Source: Acanthosepion pharaonis (lineage: Eukaryota > Mollusca > Cephalopoda > Sepiida > Sepiidae). Taken from it: a stretch of DNA of 64,000 nucleotides. The stretch lies in the NCBI GenBank assembly GCA_903632075.3, contig CAHIKZ030000250.1, forward strand, positions 35,001 to 99,000. The letters are read 5' to 3'. Positions 12,001 through 22,485 of the stretch are shown here, one piece after another. Under the pieces are notes generated by a model, which saw only the letters and a program-made list of their open reading frames with translations, was not told where the DNA came from and did no database searches. The translations under genes and the position numbers were made by a program. Position 1 is the stretch's first letter, and every line of letters starts with the position of its first letter.

Positions 12001-15000
12001 AATCTTTTGCAAATATTACGTTTGTAATATCTACTTTTATATAAAATAACACTTAAGTATTTGAAGGTACCAAAAGGCAACATATCCGGACAAAAAAATT
12101 AGCCGAAACAAAATGAGATAATAGAAGAGTATTACAGTAATGCATAGAAGTCAATTTTTTACCTGCAAAAGGCTTCGTCATTCCAAGCTAGTGCTGAAAT
12201 GTGGCTCTTTTCACTGCTGCGAAAACTGATGAGCAGTTTTGTTCGCTCGGCGTCAAGTAACTGTAGGTTATAAGATTTTAGAAGATGAATATTGTTTTAT
12301 CAAGTAGACATACGCGTAAGTTATCGATGCTGCTTCAACCTTGCACTCCCAGTATGCATAAATAGTCTGACAAATAGAATTTACCAAATTACAAGTTTAC
12401 AAAAAAAAAAAAATTTCCAAGAACTTTCTGCTTGTAACCCATAGGCACTGCCAATAAAATAAGTTTTTAACCTTTCCTTAAAATTTACAACTTCATTAGA
12501 TTAAAAAGCTTATACTGTATCAAAATATAGCATATTTTTGCTTATAGTTATTTCAACCAGAGTTCGCAGTTTAAATATCAGTCCTTTACTCAAGTTAAAT
12601 AGTCTACATATGTTTTACATATCAAAATTCACTTTATCGTTATAAAGCGAAATTACAATTACAGAAGGTAATAATTGAATTATTTCGAGAATAGCGAAAC
12701 GCCATTAATTTTTGGAGAACAGAAACAATGGAAGAATGTTAAAACTTAAATTTTAGCATGAATATGTTAATATCAAAATATTTTCATTAACTAAAACAAA
12801 TGTGGCACAAGGCCAAAGGGGAATGTGGAAAGTCTGCTGGACACTTTCTATCATAGACCAGGCTAATCTGATTCACGACCCATTCACTACAATTTGTACA
12901 TTCACCACAAAAACTCATCCCTCACTATTCAATAGTACATATACCACAAATTTACACGGAACCTAAAAAACATGGCATAAAATTTCACTATGTACAAATA
13001 TTAACATGTTATCGGAGTTTTATCCTGAAGAAGTCAGCAGATTCCATTGATAATGGGCGAGTTCTCATGTGGTCAAGTAAATCAAAACGGAAACAGTTCA
13101 CCTTCAGCAAAAAAGTTTTTTGTGATATCTTCAACGGTATTTTCAGTTTGCTTTTGTGGTTGAATAGCATCCGTGTAAACACGTTGCGAAACGACCCAAT
13201 CAATTTTTTTTTTTTTTTTTTTAATTGGTTAAGACTGATTAAGTTCGTCAGGATTACCATGATGTTGTCCTGCATCGCTTATAGTTTTGTCACCTAACTT
13301 CAACTCCAGAAGAAAACATTTCGCAAGTATTTTTTTATTATGTGTATGACGTGACCAATCCAAATCGGCTAGCTGTCGATTGACAAACATGGCTTCGATA
13401 GTAGTTGAATGATCTTCCGGGCTTCGACAATGTGTTACCTTATCCCACCAATGTAACCTGAAGAATATTTGCAAATGGCGACGGTATGAGATTTAGGTTT
13501 CGCAGCCTTTGGATACGTCTCGTAGACTGTGACACTAGTGAGACGTGTAAATGTTTTGATAGAAGGAATATTATCGAATATAGGAGCCCGTGATTGAGAT
13601 AGCTAGGTAAGTGATTGGAAAAATTGGTTTCCAATTTCCTATCTCCATTTTAGGTTTTGGGCCATATTTAGTATATTTTATAAAAATGTATAATCAGCGA
13701 CTTTGGTCTTACTGGTGAGATTTCTCTACACGAGACGTTTCTTCCGCCCAGAAGCAAGTCGAATATTACGCTAAGTCCGTTAGATTCCACCACCACCCCC
13801 ACATAAAAAGCCTATGAGGACGAGGTTAATATTTTTGTATCAATGATCTAACCTAGCTAGTCATAATTATGGATACAAACATCTTCCACCAAATAACATT
13901 TACGCATCTCTGTATTAAGCTTGATCCTAGCAAAACTGAGCATCTCACGTGGCATCCAGCTGTTCCTGAATGACGGAGAAATGACTGATGAGTATAGTAA
14001 ATCTGAAAAGACATTAACGGGTTTTGAAAACTCCTGGAAAAAGCGGATGCTACAACAACCCTTCCACCAATACCTGAATAGTATACCCAAACAGCTGCAA
14101 TACAGTTTGAAGCATATTTTTTGTACTTTGGATAATCAGCGGAATGTATATTTAATGCAATAAATTACGTGGCCAAAAATGGGAACGGCTGGTCTTCTCT
14201 AGTCCTATATTAATCTAGCTAGTCTCACTCACTGAAACATCCGTACAAATAGTTTTCCACTCATCATATTACATTTACTTAGTATTTGCACTACAGTCAC
14301 CAAAATACCTCATTTGCTAACTTTAAAGTGTATAATGAACAATATTTATATTTTGGAGTGTGGAGAGGCGAATACTAATCCCCAATGATTTTTATACAAT
14401 GACAAAAAAAAAAAATCTACAAACTAAAGGCAGAAATAGTATTTGATCCCTTCACAAAAACTACATGTGACACAAAAATCTCAGTTAACTAGGTGAAAAA
14501 AAGTAAACTAGGAAAAAAAAAAAAAAAAAGTTCAAAAATGTTCGTACACCCACCAGAGAATGGAAGACGTCTAATAGGGGAGGGAATAGGAGGAAAATAA
14601 ACGCGGGTCTATGCGCTTGCACACCCTAGCTAAGTTAAACCGAAAAGAGGCCCAAAGGGTGTTCAGCAGAATGAGTACATTAATGGAATAAAAAATATGT
14701 TTAAGAAATGGTGGGATACAATAAAATAAATGTAGTGCAACGAAAAACTGCAATCTAAATATCTTGGAAAAGATGCTTACTATACAAGATTAAAAAGTAT
14801 GGAAACAAGTTTGAAAAACTCAGGTAGTAGGATAGCTGGACTGGAGAAATAACAACGAAAATAAAGCGAGTATGACTTACAAGGACTTCCCCTCCATTTG
14901 TACCAACGGAAAGAAGTTTGCCGCTTTCGTTCCAAGAGAGAGAAGTGAGAAAAGCTCTTTCATATTCTGAAAAGTTGACCCTGATTCTCCTGCACGTGCC

Positions 15001-16543
15001 TTTTTCTGCACTCCAAATGTAAACTGTCTGTTTAAGGGAAACGGCCAAATAGTTGTTGCAATTCCAGTCCAGAATGTTTGTAACTAAAAAGAGACAAGTA
15101 AAAGCCAGTCTATTTTGTCAGTGATTGACGTATGATTCGTTTATGTCAACATCACATTAAACTAACAAAATCGCTAACTACTTCCTTTCAAGGAGGCAGT
15201 TAAAAAAATTGAAACATGGAGTATTTTAACTTTGTTAAAATCCACATTCTACTAGTCGAATTGGTCACTTTCTTTAGTCGATATAAAAACTCATCGAACA
15301 TTGTAAATAACATTTATCACAAACTAAATATTCCTTATTTTGATAAGACAACGTGGGCAAAATGAAGAATTTTCTGGGACTGGATAAACCATCAAGCAAA
15401 AAAATAAACGCCTGTCACCACCAAAATAAAAAAAAATGGTACCAAAGAGTTTTTCACCTTAAAAGGTATTATGCCTAGTAGTGACCAGATCATATTTGTG
15501 ATTAAACTTAAGTTTTATACTAGCTTAAGAAAAAAATATGGTGAAAAATATCCAATTTTAGCTTTTTCGTGAGATAACTGCTTTTTTTTTTTTTTTAAAC
15601 ATTGCCTAGTGTATTCGAGAGAGTCTGTTTCAATAGCTTATTACAAGAGTTGTGGGAAATAAACAAGTTCCCGAATTTCTCAAAAATTAAAATACTCCAT
15701 ATGTATAAGAAAGCGGTAGATAATTAATATTGATATCTTGCGTTACTAAATTAAAAGCAGTAAGGTCTAGTTATCAAGTAACAATTGAGATAACTGTAGA
15801 ATTGATGCTGTAAGCTATTTTCTAATCGATTATGCTATACTTCATTCTTTATCGCCTGTGTTCTTTTCTTCTTGAGACCAAATGACGTTCAAAGTACAGT
15901 CAATTCAGTAGGATATCAGTACAAGAAAATTGACTTAAACAATGAGAAAGATTTTTGGATGTTAACTGCTTTTTCAGATATTTTATGAAAGAAAATGTAT
16001 GCCGTTCATGTTTATTATGTATAAAAATACAGTTTTGGCACAAGGCCTACAAGGAGGAATAGCTAATCAGATCCACGACCCATTCATTCATTATAATTTG
16101 CACATTCATCACAAAAACTCGTCCGTCGTCATTCACTCCTACATATACCACACACACACACACACACACACACAGGGAACATACAAAACATGACAAATTT
16201 CTGAATATATAAAAATTTCTTTATGGTAAGCAATGCAGGGTGGGGGTGAATCCGAAAACAAACTAAATATAACCAAGATACAGTCGATATCATGTTCTTA
16301 TAAATATTTTAAGTTACGCAAGTAAAAGTATAGAGTAAAAATAAAGATCGGACATAAAATTAGATTATATACTTACAAAGATCTTCTCGAAGGCCTGGCA
16401 TGTCAAGGACCCTGGACGGACTGGTTACCAATCGTCGTTTCCGAGCTTTTGGTGTAGACGGAAAAAATACCTCATCTATATCAATCTGCCAGGGAGGAGT
16501 AGACAAAGAGCTACCTGTACGAATATGTAATCATAGGAGTAGT

Positions 16544-16607
<64 letters not shown>

Positions 16608-18771
16608 TTTTATATATACATGAAAGCATCATACTTGTTACATGAAGACTTACGTTATATACGTTCAAATTATCGATCTGTCTGCATTTCTGAGACGAGT
16701 TATTTACATTATTTATACTTACACTATTGTCTCAGTCTTATAACGTTTCGGCCGTTTTGCTCTGCGCCCTTCATCAGCTATGTGTCGATCTGGGTACCTT
16801 CAGGGAATTTCGAATTGAACCCTTTAAGCTACGGAGGGAAACTGTTCTCGTTCTACTGCCCATGTCCAGGTATATCTTGTCTATTTCTTTTATTATTGCT
16901 CAGTTATTTCACGCCCGTTTATACTGAATCATGCACCTGGCTCAAGGATTGAACTCGAAATTTCTATGTCACCAAATTCACGAACCAACGCTTCAATCCT
17001 TGGGCCGGACAATGTGTGGATTCAATGGAACCGGGGGGGGGGGCGATAAATAACGGAACAGTGCTAAAAATAAAAATGATACTAGATATCCCTGGACATG
17101 TACAGTGGAACGAGAACAATCTAAACTTGTGCATTAAATAAAAGGCTTCAGTTCCCAAAGGTTACCCGGATCAACAAGTATCTGATGAATGTCGGTAGGC
17201 AAAAACAACCGAAACGTTGTGATAAAGATGGGGACAACAGTCAGTGTAAATAATTTAAATAGTAATTATTGATCACTTACACGAAATAGCCATATATCCT
17301 ACATGCAATTCACCTTCATTCTGACAAATCAAAAAACGACACTTATCTAATACGATGAGTATTATCACTAGATGAATCCAAAATACGAATTTAAGATTGT
17401 GTCGGTTCAGCATTAAAGATTATATATCGCCCGTTAGATTAAGAAGGACTCAAACACCCTTGGTCAGATACCATTGTCGCTTTTTTATGTTAAAATATCA
17501 AAAATTAATTTGCCAGTATCCACTTAAGAAATGGTGGGTTCGAGCTCGGTGCTAATGTCAAATACCTGGTACGCAATGATGTCGACTTATTGTTTTAGGG
17601 GCGTATTTACTAAGCGCGGTTGTTGCATATCAGACTTAAGATTAATTTTATTTTTAATACACTAATCACCAACATGAATTTGAGAGCCTGTTTAACGTGG
17701 TAGTTTAGAAGAATTTGTATTCATCTCTAAAACTTGTATCTATTGTACGAGACAAGATGTGCAATTTATGGCGGGAGATTTGTTTCAGACCAGAAATTAA
17801 TATACTATTAAAGACAAGTCTGAAAACGTAAAACGTCTATTTTTAGAGGAAACAATGCCGAAATGTTCGGAAATAGAATTTGTTATAGCGTGTTATTGTA
17901 AATTGAATAAAACCAGCAATATTAATTATAGTTTAAAGAACAACGCAAATGAGAGACAATTTCGGCTACATAAAAAAAATGCTACTAAGCTTTAAAAAAA
18001 AAAAAAAAAAAACAACCCAGAAAATGGGATCTAAAGTTATTGATAAAAAGAAGTATTAATGCAAAATGGAGTTTTCCATTACATGGGTAGAATTTATATA
18101 CTCAGTAACGACAACAGTGGATAATTATTTAAGCGATATTTTAATGAAAAAAAAAAAATCTAGGTGTTGAGATCACAAAGGGATAGAACAAAACAAAAAA
18201 TGCAACTCGCAGTATAGCCACTTACTGTAAGATAGAAAAATTAGTGTCCGTAAAATTTTAAGGTCCTACTTTACCAATTAAGCCTACTTAAAGCTTGTAT
18301 TACGTTCCAGAATTGCAAAACGCATGAACTTGGAACATGGAATAAGACAACCCATACACTAGTAAATAAGTCTAAAGTTCGGAAAATTATATATCGTTAA
18401 ACTTAAAATGTATAACGAATTATTAATATTCAAGACAAAAGAAAAACTTATCTTAACTACTTACAAGATTTTGGGGGATTTCGATATGATAATGGCAATA
18501 CATTCTCGCAATCATTATTTTTCAAAGCGGCGTTAAGATAAAGGCGATAATTTTCAGAATCGGTTTGCGTGAGACACGGCGTGCTCCGTACTCGCTTAAC
18601 GTCATGGTTAGAGTTTCCCTTGTTTGTTGAAATGACTTTCAGATGAGCATAGTCTACATTAAGTTTTGGACGGAAGGGAATATAACGATCAAACGAGAAG
18701 GCTTGAAACGAACGCGGCTTCAAAGTTGGACTAAATATGTCGAAAGATTCACAAATCGTTCGGTTAGACAT
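3701..18771 (-). CDS. Cdc20/Fizzy-family WD40 APC/C activator, 3'-incomplete
   Basis: Seven exons (18771-18465, 16514-16377, 15083-14881, 12260-12163, 8725-8518, 7772-7647, 3887-3701) join in phase to give 422 codons. The first ATG (18771) follows an in-frame stop at 18819-18817 and has A at -3. Residues 28-34 form a C-box (DRYIPFR), which in this family docks on the APC/C. From about residue 149 a WD40 propeller begins, with TNILDWNCNNYLAVSL, ALTWCPWRSNVIATGG and VCSMIWSPEYKELVTG lined up with the usual Cdc20 blades. The family recruits substrates to the anaphase-promoting complex in mitosis or meiosis. Sequence is divergent; 'ILDWNC' in place of the usual Leu-Asp-Trp-Ser could mean a CDC20B-type paralogue, but I cannot decide between CDC20, CDC20B and Cortex-like members. 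The last propeller blade and C-terminal Ile-Arg tail are not in the window. Confidence 0.9.
4262..5040 (-). pseudogene. mariner-family transposon relic
   Basis: The left boundary 'acgagggtcgactgaaaaat' looks like the terminal repeat of a mariner family. On the minus strand, frames between 4800 and 4450 contain 'TINGEYYANLL' and degraded remnants around 'LFHQDNAP', both typical of mariner transposases, broken by frameshifts and stops. I could not define the right terminus, so the end given is approximate. Confidence 0.65.
5065..5184 (+). pseudogene. 5S rRNA-derived sequence
   Basis: About 120 nt are collinear with eukaryotic 5S rRNA from 'cttacggccgcatcacgttg' through 'gtcagtacctagatcggtga' to 'gagaataccaggtgctgta'. 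Box A (gaaattaaccaacgtcgaac), the intermediate element (gatcgg) and box C (tgaccacttgagaatacc) positions of the internal promoter can all be recognised, with substitutions. The sequence is single, intronic, and followed at once by a tRNA-like block, so I read it as the head of a SINE3-type retroposon or a 5S pseudogene rather than a working gene. Confidence 0.75.
5188..5275 (+). pseudogene. tRNA-like sequence directly after the 5S relic
   Basis: The block 'gtagtgtaatggataatggc' resembles a tRNA A box and D-arm, a 7-nt loop 'ttgttaa' would carry an Asn-type GTT anticodon, and 'gttctaattcccgc' resembles a B box and T-arm. The stem flanking the loop does not pair, so it is not a functional tRNA. 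The position next to the 5S-like block suggests a composite SINE. Confidence 0.4.
5835..7125. mobile_element. Foldback / MITE-like element with long inverted arms
   Basis: Roughly 5835-6195 and 6790-7125 are imperfect inverted copies. 'tgcctcgaactatcaaggca' pairs with 'tgccttggtagttttgaggc', 'ttctttaaaggaatt' with 'aattcctttaaaggaa', and 'aattgtgaac' (6890s) with 'gttcacaatt' (6050). The centre (6200-6780) holds a 69-codon open frame at 6562 that resembles nothing I know. This suggests a non-autonomous DNA transposon. The ends and target duplication are not resolved. Confidence 0.6.
7130..7646. other. Intron 6 remainder, nothing recognised
   Basis: AT-rich intronic sequence next to exon 6, with a short AAT-rich run near 7560-7600. 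No coding or repeat signal I can name. Confidence 0.5.
7647..7772 (-). CDS. Cdc20-family gene, exon 6
   Basis: Exactly 42 codons in phase 0 (residues 319-360). ALTWCPWRSNVIATGG is close to the most conserved Cdc20 blade, followed by GSIKIWHASTAKLL. Acceptor TTATTAG, donor GTAAGA. Confidence 0.93.
8518..8725 (-). CDS. Cdc20-family gene, exon 5
   Basis: Residues 249-318. GSVAGNICLHDERQPTEHV aligns with the family's Gly-Ser-Arg..His-His-Asp-Val-Arg strand, and NYLASGGSDGVVNIWD is a canonical WD40 blade. Acceptor TTTTAG, donor GTTTGT. Confidence 0.92.
9007..10608 (+). mobile_element. Tc1-like DNA transposon, complete ends
   Basis: The 1602 bp element is bounded by TA at 9005-9006 and 10609-10610, with termini CAGTGAGGTGAAACAAGTAT and its inverse. 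The motif 'aagtatttggaca' occurs at the outer end (9023) and again at the inner end (about 9205) of each about 210 bp arm, again an IR/DR layout. It lies in the intron between exons 4 and 5 of the Cdc20-family gene, on the opposite strand. The transposase is damaged. Confidence 0.9.
9322..10365 (+). pseudogene. Tc1-like transposase, frameshifted, first catalytic Asp lost
   Basis: The N-terminal paired-like HTH remains in a broken frame from about 9322 (segments like LPVSIVGYIIKKWKAFGTHE). The C-terminal frame runs from 9625 to 10365 with VWRKDGTAFNQKNI, GGDSIMVWGCF-like HEGDSIMVWGCF, the second Asp in FQQDNDAKHTAK and the Glu in PDMNPIENLWRTLK. The first catalytic block reads ILWSGESKIELYG where the family has Ser-Asp-Glu-Ser, so Asp is replaced by Gly. 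A poly-A run at 9721-9739 has also distorted the reading frame. Confidence 0.88.
10611..12162. other. Intron sequence, nothing recognised
   Basis: Between the Tc1 element and exon 4. Small open frames at 10761 and 11466 have no recognisable domain. A short direct repeat of 'attaagaataaagttag' occurs at 11303 and 11340. Confidence 0.5.
12163..12260 (-). CDS. Cdc20-family gene, exon 4
   Basis: Residues 217-248 and two bases of 249. LLDAERTKLL continues the Asp-box strand and HISALAWNDEAFCS matches the next blade (family form Ser-Leu-Ala-Trp-Asn). Too short to appear as a long open frame. Acceptor CTACAG, donor GTAAAA. Confidence 0.9.
12801..12975 (-). repeat. Short LINE/SINE tail, copy 1
   Basis: Begins 'tgtggcacaaggcc' and contains 'gctaatctgattcacgaccc' and 'acaaaaactcatcc'. 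The same order of blocks occurs at 16033-16190 (same orientation) and 46690-46850 (opposite orientation). The complement of the 'ggcacaaggcc' end matches the 3' end of the L1/Tx1-like LINE at about 34472, so this is probably a tail fragment or a SINE using that tail. Confidence 0.65.
12976..14880. other. Intron 3 remainder, nothing recognised
   Basis: Several short open frames on both strands (13009-14163) show no domain, and some overlap a poly-T tract at 13203. I could not link them to a known element. Confidence 0.5.
14881..15083 (-). CDS. Cdc20-family gene, exon 3
   Basis: Residues 149-216. It contains TNILDWNCNNYLAVSL, VYIWSAEKGTCRRI and SLSWNESGKLLSVGTNGGEV, the first blades of the propeller. 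Acceptor TTTTTAG precedes 15083, and the donor is GTAAGT at 14880-14875. Confidence 0.92.
16033..16190 (-). repeat. Short LINE/SINE tail, copy 2
   Basis: Same block order as 12801-12975: 'ttggcacaaggcc', 'gctaatcagatccacgaccc', 'cacaaaaactcgtcc', 'tacatataccacaca'. It ends in a CA microsatellite (16150-16172). Confidence 0.65.
16377..16514 (-). CDS. Cdc20-family gene, exon 2
   Basis: Residues 103-149. A basic linker (PKARKRR) leads into 'SRVLDMPGLREDLF', which corresponds to the family's Arg-Ile-Leu-Asp-Ala-Pro block before the first blade. Acceptor AG is directly above 16514, and the donor is GTAAGT at 16376-16371. The phase (2 bases in, 1 out) fits both neighbours. Confidence 0.88.
16548..16602. 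repeat. (TA)n microsatellite
   Basis: Uninterrupted TA run just upstream (transcript sense) of exon 2 of the Cdc20-family gene. Confidence 0.95.
16725..17245. repeat. Imperfect palindrome with about 250 bp arms
   Basis: The left arm (16725-16968) and the right arm (about 16975-17245) are inverted copies. 'acgtttcggccgtttt' faces 'aacaaccgaaacgtt', 'ttctactgcccatgtccagg' faces 'cctggacatgtacagtggaa', and 'ctcaaggattgaa' faces 'ttcaatccttggg'. The arms nearly meet at the centre. I cannot name the family; the paired 'catcag..cgtttcgg' blocks suggest the inverted terminal repeats of a retroelement fragment such as a Penelope-like element. Confidence 0.65.
17246..18464. other. Intron 1 remainder, nothing recognised
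   Basis: AT-rich, with A-tracts near 17993 and 18145. No coding or repeat match was seen. Confidence 0.5.
18465..18771 (-). CDS. Cdc20-family gene, exon 1 (C-box)
   Basis: Codes residues 1-102 plus one base of codon 103. It carries the C-box DRYIPFR at 28-34 and an ENYRLYLNAAL segment typical of the region between C-box and propeller. The donor is GTAAGT at 18464-18459. Confidence 0.88.
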
Positions 18772-18819
18772 TGTGAGGTGTCTTTCGAGAATATCATTTA
18801 TCAGTTCTAAACTAATTTA

Positions 18820-20289
18820 AGGAAATTCACTTTCTATACTTATTTTCAGTGAACCTCTTCAAAATTGCATCAACCAAACTGTCATATTAAAAGTTAGTGA
18901 CACAATGGATCTAATTTCTACCAAACACTAGTTTAAAAATCTGCATAAGAAGAAAGTAAATTAGAATAAAGCGTAATCTCGAAGTATTTACAAAATTACG
19001 GGTTTATTGTAAAAATATCGTCATTTTACGATGACACATAGCATTCAAGATTATATTTTTAATTTTAGTTAGAATCTAATGTGTTAAAATATTTTCTTTT
19101 AAATGTTCATTACTTACTTTGGTAAATGATTTAAATAGCAACCTTCATATTTTTTTTTAATATTTTTAAGTTATTTCCCCTCACATTCATTTTTAGTAAC
19201 TACAATTATTCGTATTATCTGAAAAGTTCTGAAATTTCATCTGTATTATCTATCAATGAACAAGTTTAGCTTTAGGGAAAGGTATCCTGACTATCAAAGC
19301 TTCCCCAAATTGGGCGCATATACGATAGACTTCAGTTTTATTGAATAAATTCACTCGTTTAAATATTTCTAATAAAATATATTTTGACAAGTTTAAACAT
19401 CCAGAATATTTAGTTTTATAAACCTTATTGAAATTGCATAGTAGATATCCATACTTTATAAGAATGAAGTCTCGGTCGGAAATATTTCAGGATTTTGCAT
19501 ATATGCTGTATTAAATATGTTAGTCAAATATTCACTAAATAATACATCCTGAGCCAAGTCTTCTTAAGTTCTTAGGTTTTGATCATTTCAGCTGTAAGTC
19601 TGCAACTACTGCAAACCACTGGAAATAAAATTGACTTCTTTTGTTTGTATTACATGTAGCAGTCGACTAAATCGAACTTGATAATGTTAAACGAAACTTA
19701 ACAAAAAGCGTTTTCCTAGAACTGATCTCAAAACTTTCATTGCTAAAGTTGTTTTTATTTTCAATAATCGAGAAATAAAAAAAGTTTTTTTATTTCAATA
19801 TTTTTTAGATTTTAATTATTTATGGTTATTTATTAAAAATTCTAGAAATTACTTACTATCAATATCTTTAAAGAGTAACTTCAAAATTTCGAAAATTATG
19901 AAAAGATAAATTTATTCTGGATATTTATTTTCGCTTATCCATGAGCAAAACGTTTTTATTTTTTTTAAATGGTTTCCTAGCCTGCGTAGTTTTCTACAAA
20001 GATGGTTCTGAGAATTTTTTTCACGCACTCAATATTATTTGATCAATTAATTTTATTTTCATAACGTTAAAAGAAAGAGAATAAGAAACCAGAAGATGCA
20101 GCTTATCAGCGCCCACCCGTCACAACCAAAACCAGCAAAATAGCGGAATTGTCTATCAGTTGTGCGCATATTTTTTTTAAGTTCAGTTGATAGAAAATTG
20201 ACTACATTAACAAAAAAGAAAATAACTTACAATTACAAAGACAACATTATCATTTAAATGGTTTGATAAAATCGCTTTTCTCTCTATGT
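18820..20289. other. Upstream of the Cdc20-family gene, nothing recognised
   Basis: Should contain the 5' UTR and promoter of the minus-strand gene. I see no convincing TATA box or GC-rich island and no open frame of note. Confidence 0.4.
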
Positions 20290-21065
20290 CTGTCACCATA
20301 AATATTTGCGCTACGCCCTTTCAGGGTGCGGACAATCATAGATCTCCACAGTCTTTTGTCCTGTTGCTCTTAGCAACGCTTTCGCCTTTGTGACCACGCT
20401 TTCTCTTTGTGTTTCTTATTCCTCCATCCATTGCACAAATATATCGATTAGGTTACTTGTTTTCCACAATTTCTTGCCCTTCATTTGTAATGTGAGTTTT
20501 AAATTTTCGATCTGCATTCCTCATTTTGTGTTCCAAACATTTTAGTTGCCTCTTTCTGATTGTTATCGATTTTTTTTTTGGTAATTTCTATTCTCATCCA
20601 CATTAGAACTTCCTCATTAGTCAATATCTTGCAGTAATGCAATCTTTGTTTCGTTTCTAATCTATTTTTCAATCCCTTTCTACTTTATTCATTTCGTGGA
20701 AAAGGGGTTCGTTATTCTCATACGCCTTCAAATTTCTATGTCATCGTCTTTAATCACAACGTGCAGATAAATGAATTGCTGAACTTGTCTAATTTTCAAA
20801 TCGCCGACGTACAATTTAAATTTTGGTCAGTTCCTTCTTCTCGTTACTGAACTACATTGTTGTATAATTCTTTTAGTTTCCTACTGACTGAATCTGCCAT
20901 CGGTGTCATCTGCATAGTTCATATTAAGGATACATCCGCTGATAATAAATCCTAGTCGTGCTTCTAACTGTGAAAATCATCTCGCTGTCTAGTGAGAAGA
21001 CACGTCCTTGACACGAGCCTCTATTTTGTTGTACTCATTTGATTTATTGAAGTAGACTAATCGTT
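20290..21065 (-). pseudogene. RTE-like LINE reverse transcriptase relic
   Basis: On the minus strand, broken frames give 'MNYADDTD' (about 20925-20900), the Tyr-Ala-Asp-Asp active-site strand of reverse transcriptase, then 'VGDLKIRQVQQFIYL' (about 20800) and a C-terminal part with 'DCGDL' near 20350 in the order expected for RTE-type elements. Stops and frameshifts are frequent, so this is an old 5'-truncated copy. Confidence 0.6.
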
Positions 21066-21215
21066 TATCCGTAATACAAATTATTCGTATATCATTTCCA
21101 TGCATATCAAACTTTTCAAACAAGAATTTTGTTTTCGTCATCAATCGTCAATCTCGTTTCTACCAATCAATGCCACAACAAAGTTCAACGAACTCTCTCA
21201 CATCGTGTATGCAAA

Positions 21216-21219
<4 letters not shown>

Positions 21220-21270
<51 letters not shown>
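21220..21270. repeat. (GT)n microsatellite
   Basis: Run of TG dinucleotides. Overlapping Cys-Val open frames are products of it. Confidence 0.95.
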
Positions 21271-21273
<3 letters not shown>

Positions 21274-21539
21274 CCTCTAATTCAAGCATCTTTTCACACA
21301 AAACTTGCATTTATCAACCAGTCTTCACTATTTGAGCTAACTTAATTTATTTGTTTGAACCAAATATATAAAATTATCGTTCTTTTTATTCTGTTTATCC
21401 ATGTATATGTTGTAGTGAATTATTTTGAAATGGTAAAAAAAAATTACCGAAATACGGTTAATTTAAACTAGGTACCTCGATGAGAACTAGTAAAATAACA
21501 AATTTTCAGCACGGTTTTTTTTTGCTTTTTTGTATGACA

Positions 21540-21632
21540 GACATTAATTTGGAAAACCTTGCAAAAATAAAAATAATTGTCGAATGTTAATGAAACTTTC
21601 AGAAACTATTCACAAATGATGGAAATTGTTAT
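21540..21632. repeat. R1 dispersed repeat, left part split by Gypsy A
   Basis: 'ccttgcaaaaataaaaataa', 'ttgtcgaatgttaatgaaac' and 'tttcagaaactattcac' match, in reverse complement, the sequence at about 54325-54395. The match stops at the target duplication of Gypsy A, and further R1 sequence resumes at 38914. Confidence 0.6.
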
Positions 21633-22125
21633 TGTTATGAACCACGTGTTTGTTGTCTCATGACTATTAAATGAAATGCCTTGTATGCAGTTTTAATTCA
21701 CGGTCCGTGGATGAATATACGCGCGCGCGTGCGTGCGTGCGTGCGTGCGTGTGTGGGGTGGGGGGGGTGTGACACATGGAGAAACGTGTGATGCCATAAG
21801 AAGGAAATTATTGCTACTCACGGTTGGCTTGAAATAACCATTTATTTACACGGAGAACCTTACAACATATATATATGCATGTATATACAAAATCACAGTC
21901 CCAAGTTACTGAGTTGTGTGTCACAACCATTAGGACAGGAGAATATATATGCGTCCTTATTCCTTGATAGCCATGTTCCAAGTCTGTTCAGTTTTGCACG
22001 TCTCGCATTTCCATGTCACGTTGATCACGTGACTAGCGTGGTTTGGACAGGGGCAAAAGGGAGGTACTCTGTTTGAAACAGGAAAGAGTTATTTCCCTTG
22101 GAATATATTTTTATTCGTCCTAACA
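21633..22125 (-). repeat. Gypsy A 3' LTR
   Basis: 493 bp, collinear with 38447-38913. The two differ by substitutions and mainly by a simple-repeat stretch (GCGC/GCGTGC and G-run here, ATAT/GTGT in the other copy). The purine tract AAAAGGGAGA lies right next to it (complement of 22126-22135). Confidence 0.93.
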
Positions 22126-22156
22126 TCTCCCTTTTAAAATTGTCGCTTGTACGACT

Positions 22157-22480
22157 TCAAGTGCGGGTGCGAACTGACTTCCGGATGTTCAAATCCTGTG
22201 TTTCAGCTTCGGTGTTCTGGGAAGTTGCTGGAAGATGTGACGGTCTCAGTTGGTTGGAATGTTGAACCCAAATGGAATTTTGGACATTTACATTGTAAGT
22301 GACATTGCCAGTTTGACGTACAATATGTCCTTGGGTCCATGTTTCTGTGTTTTTCCGGTAGTCTCTTGCCAAAACTTGTTGACCGGGAAAGAATTTTCTT
22401 TGAATAGAACCATGGTGGCGATTGTACTGCCGTTCCATTTTTGTGTTTCTCCTGATGGAGTGATGTAATTTTTAACATAA
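22157..22480 (-). pseudogene. Gypsy A pol, C-terminal part beyond integrase core
   Basis: The frame at 22438-22157 carries MERQYNRHHGSIQRKF, FFPGQQVLARDYRKN and WTQGHIVRQTGNVTYNV, the basic C-terminal region of Gypsy integrases that reads into the 'HSNQLRPS' element. It is the continuation of the integrase frame that ends at 34709, separated only by the Gypsy B insertion. Confidence 0.85.
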
Positions 22481-22485
22481 GACGT

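Noticed and set aside
16740..17226. Hammerhead-ribozyme-like strings: CTGATGA..CGAAAC at 17182-17220 (plus) and 16786-16745 (minus).
   Set aside because: The bases that should form stem II next to the core do not pair (A opposite C, then a mismatch), and an extra A follows CTGATGA. Without stem II there is no case for a ribozyme, although a covariance-model search (Infernal, hammerhead models) would settle it.
21220..21270. Cys-Val repeat open frames.
   Set aside because: Translation of a GT microsatellite.
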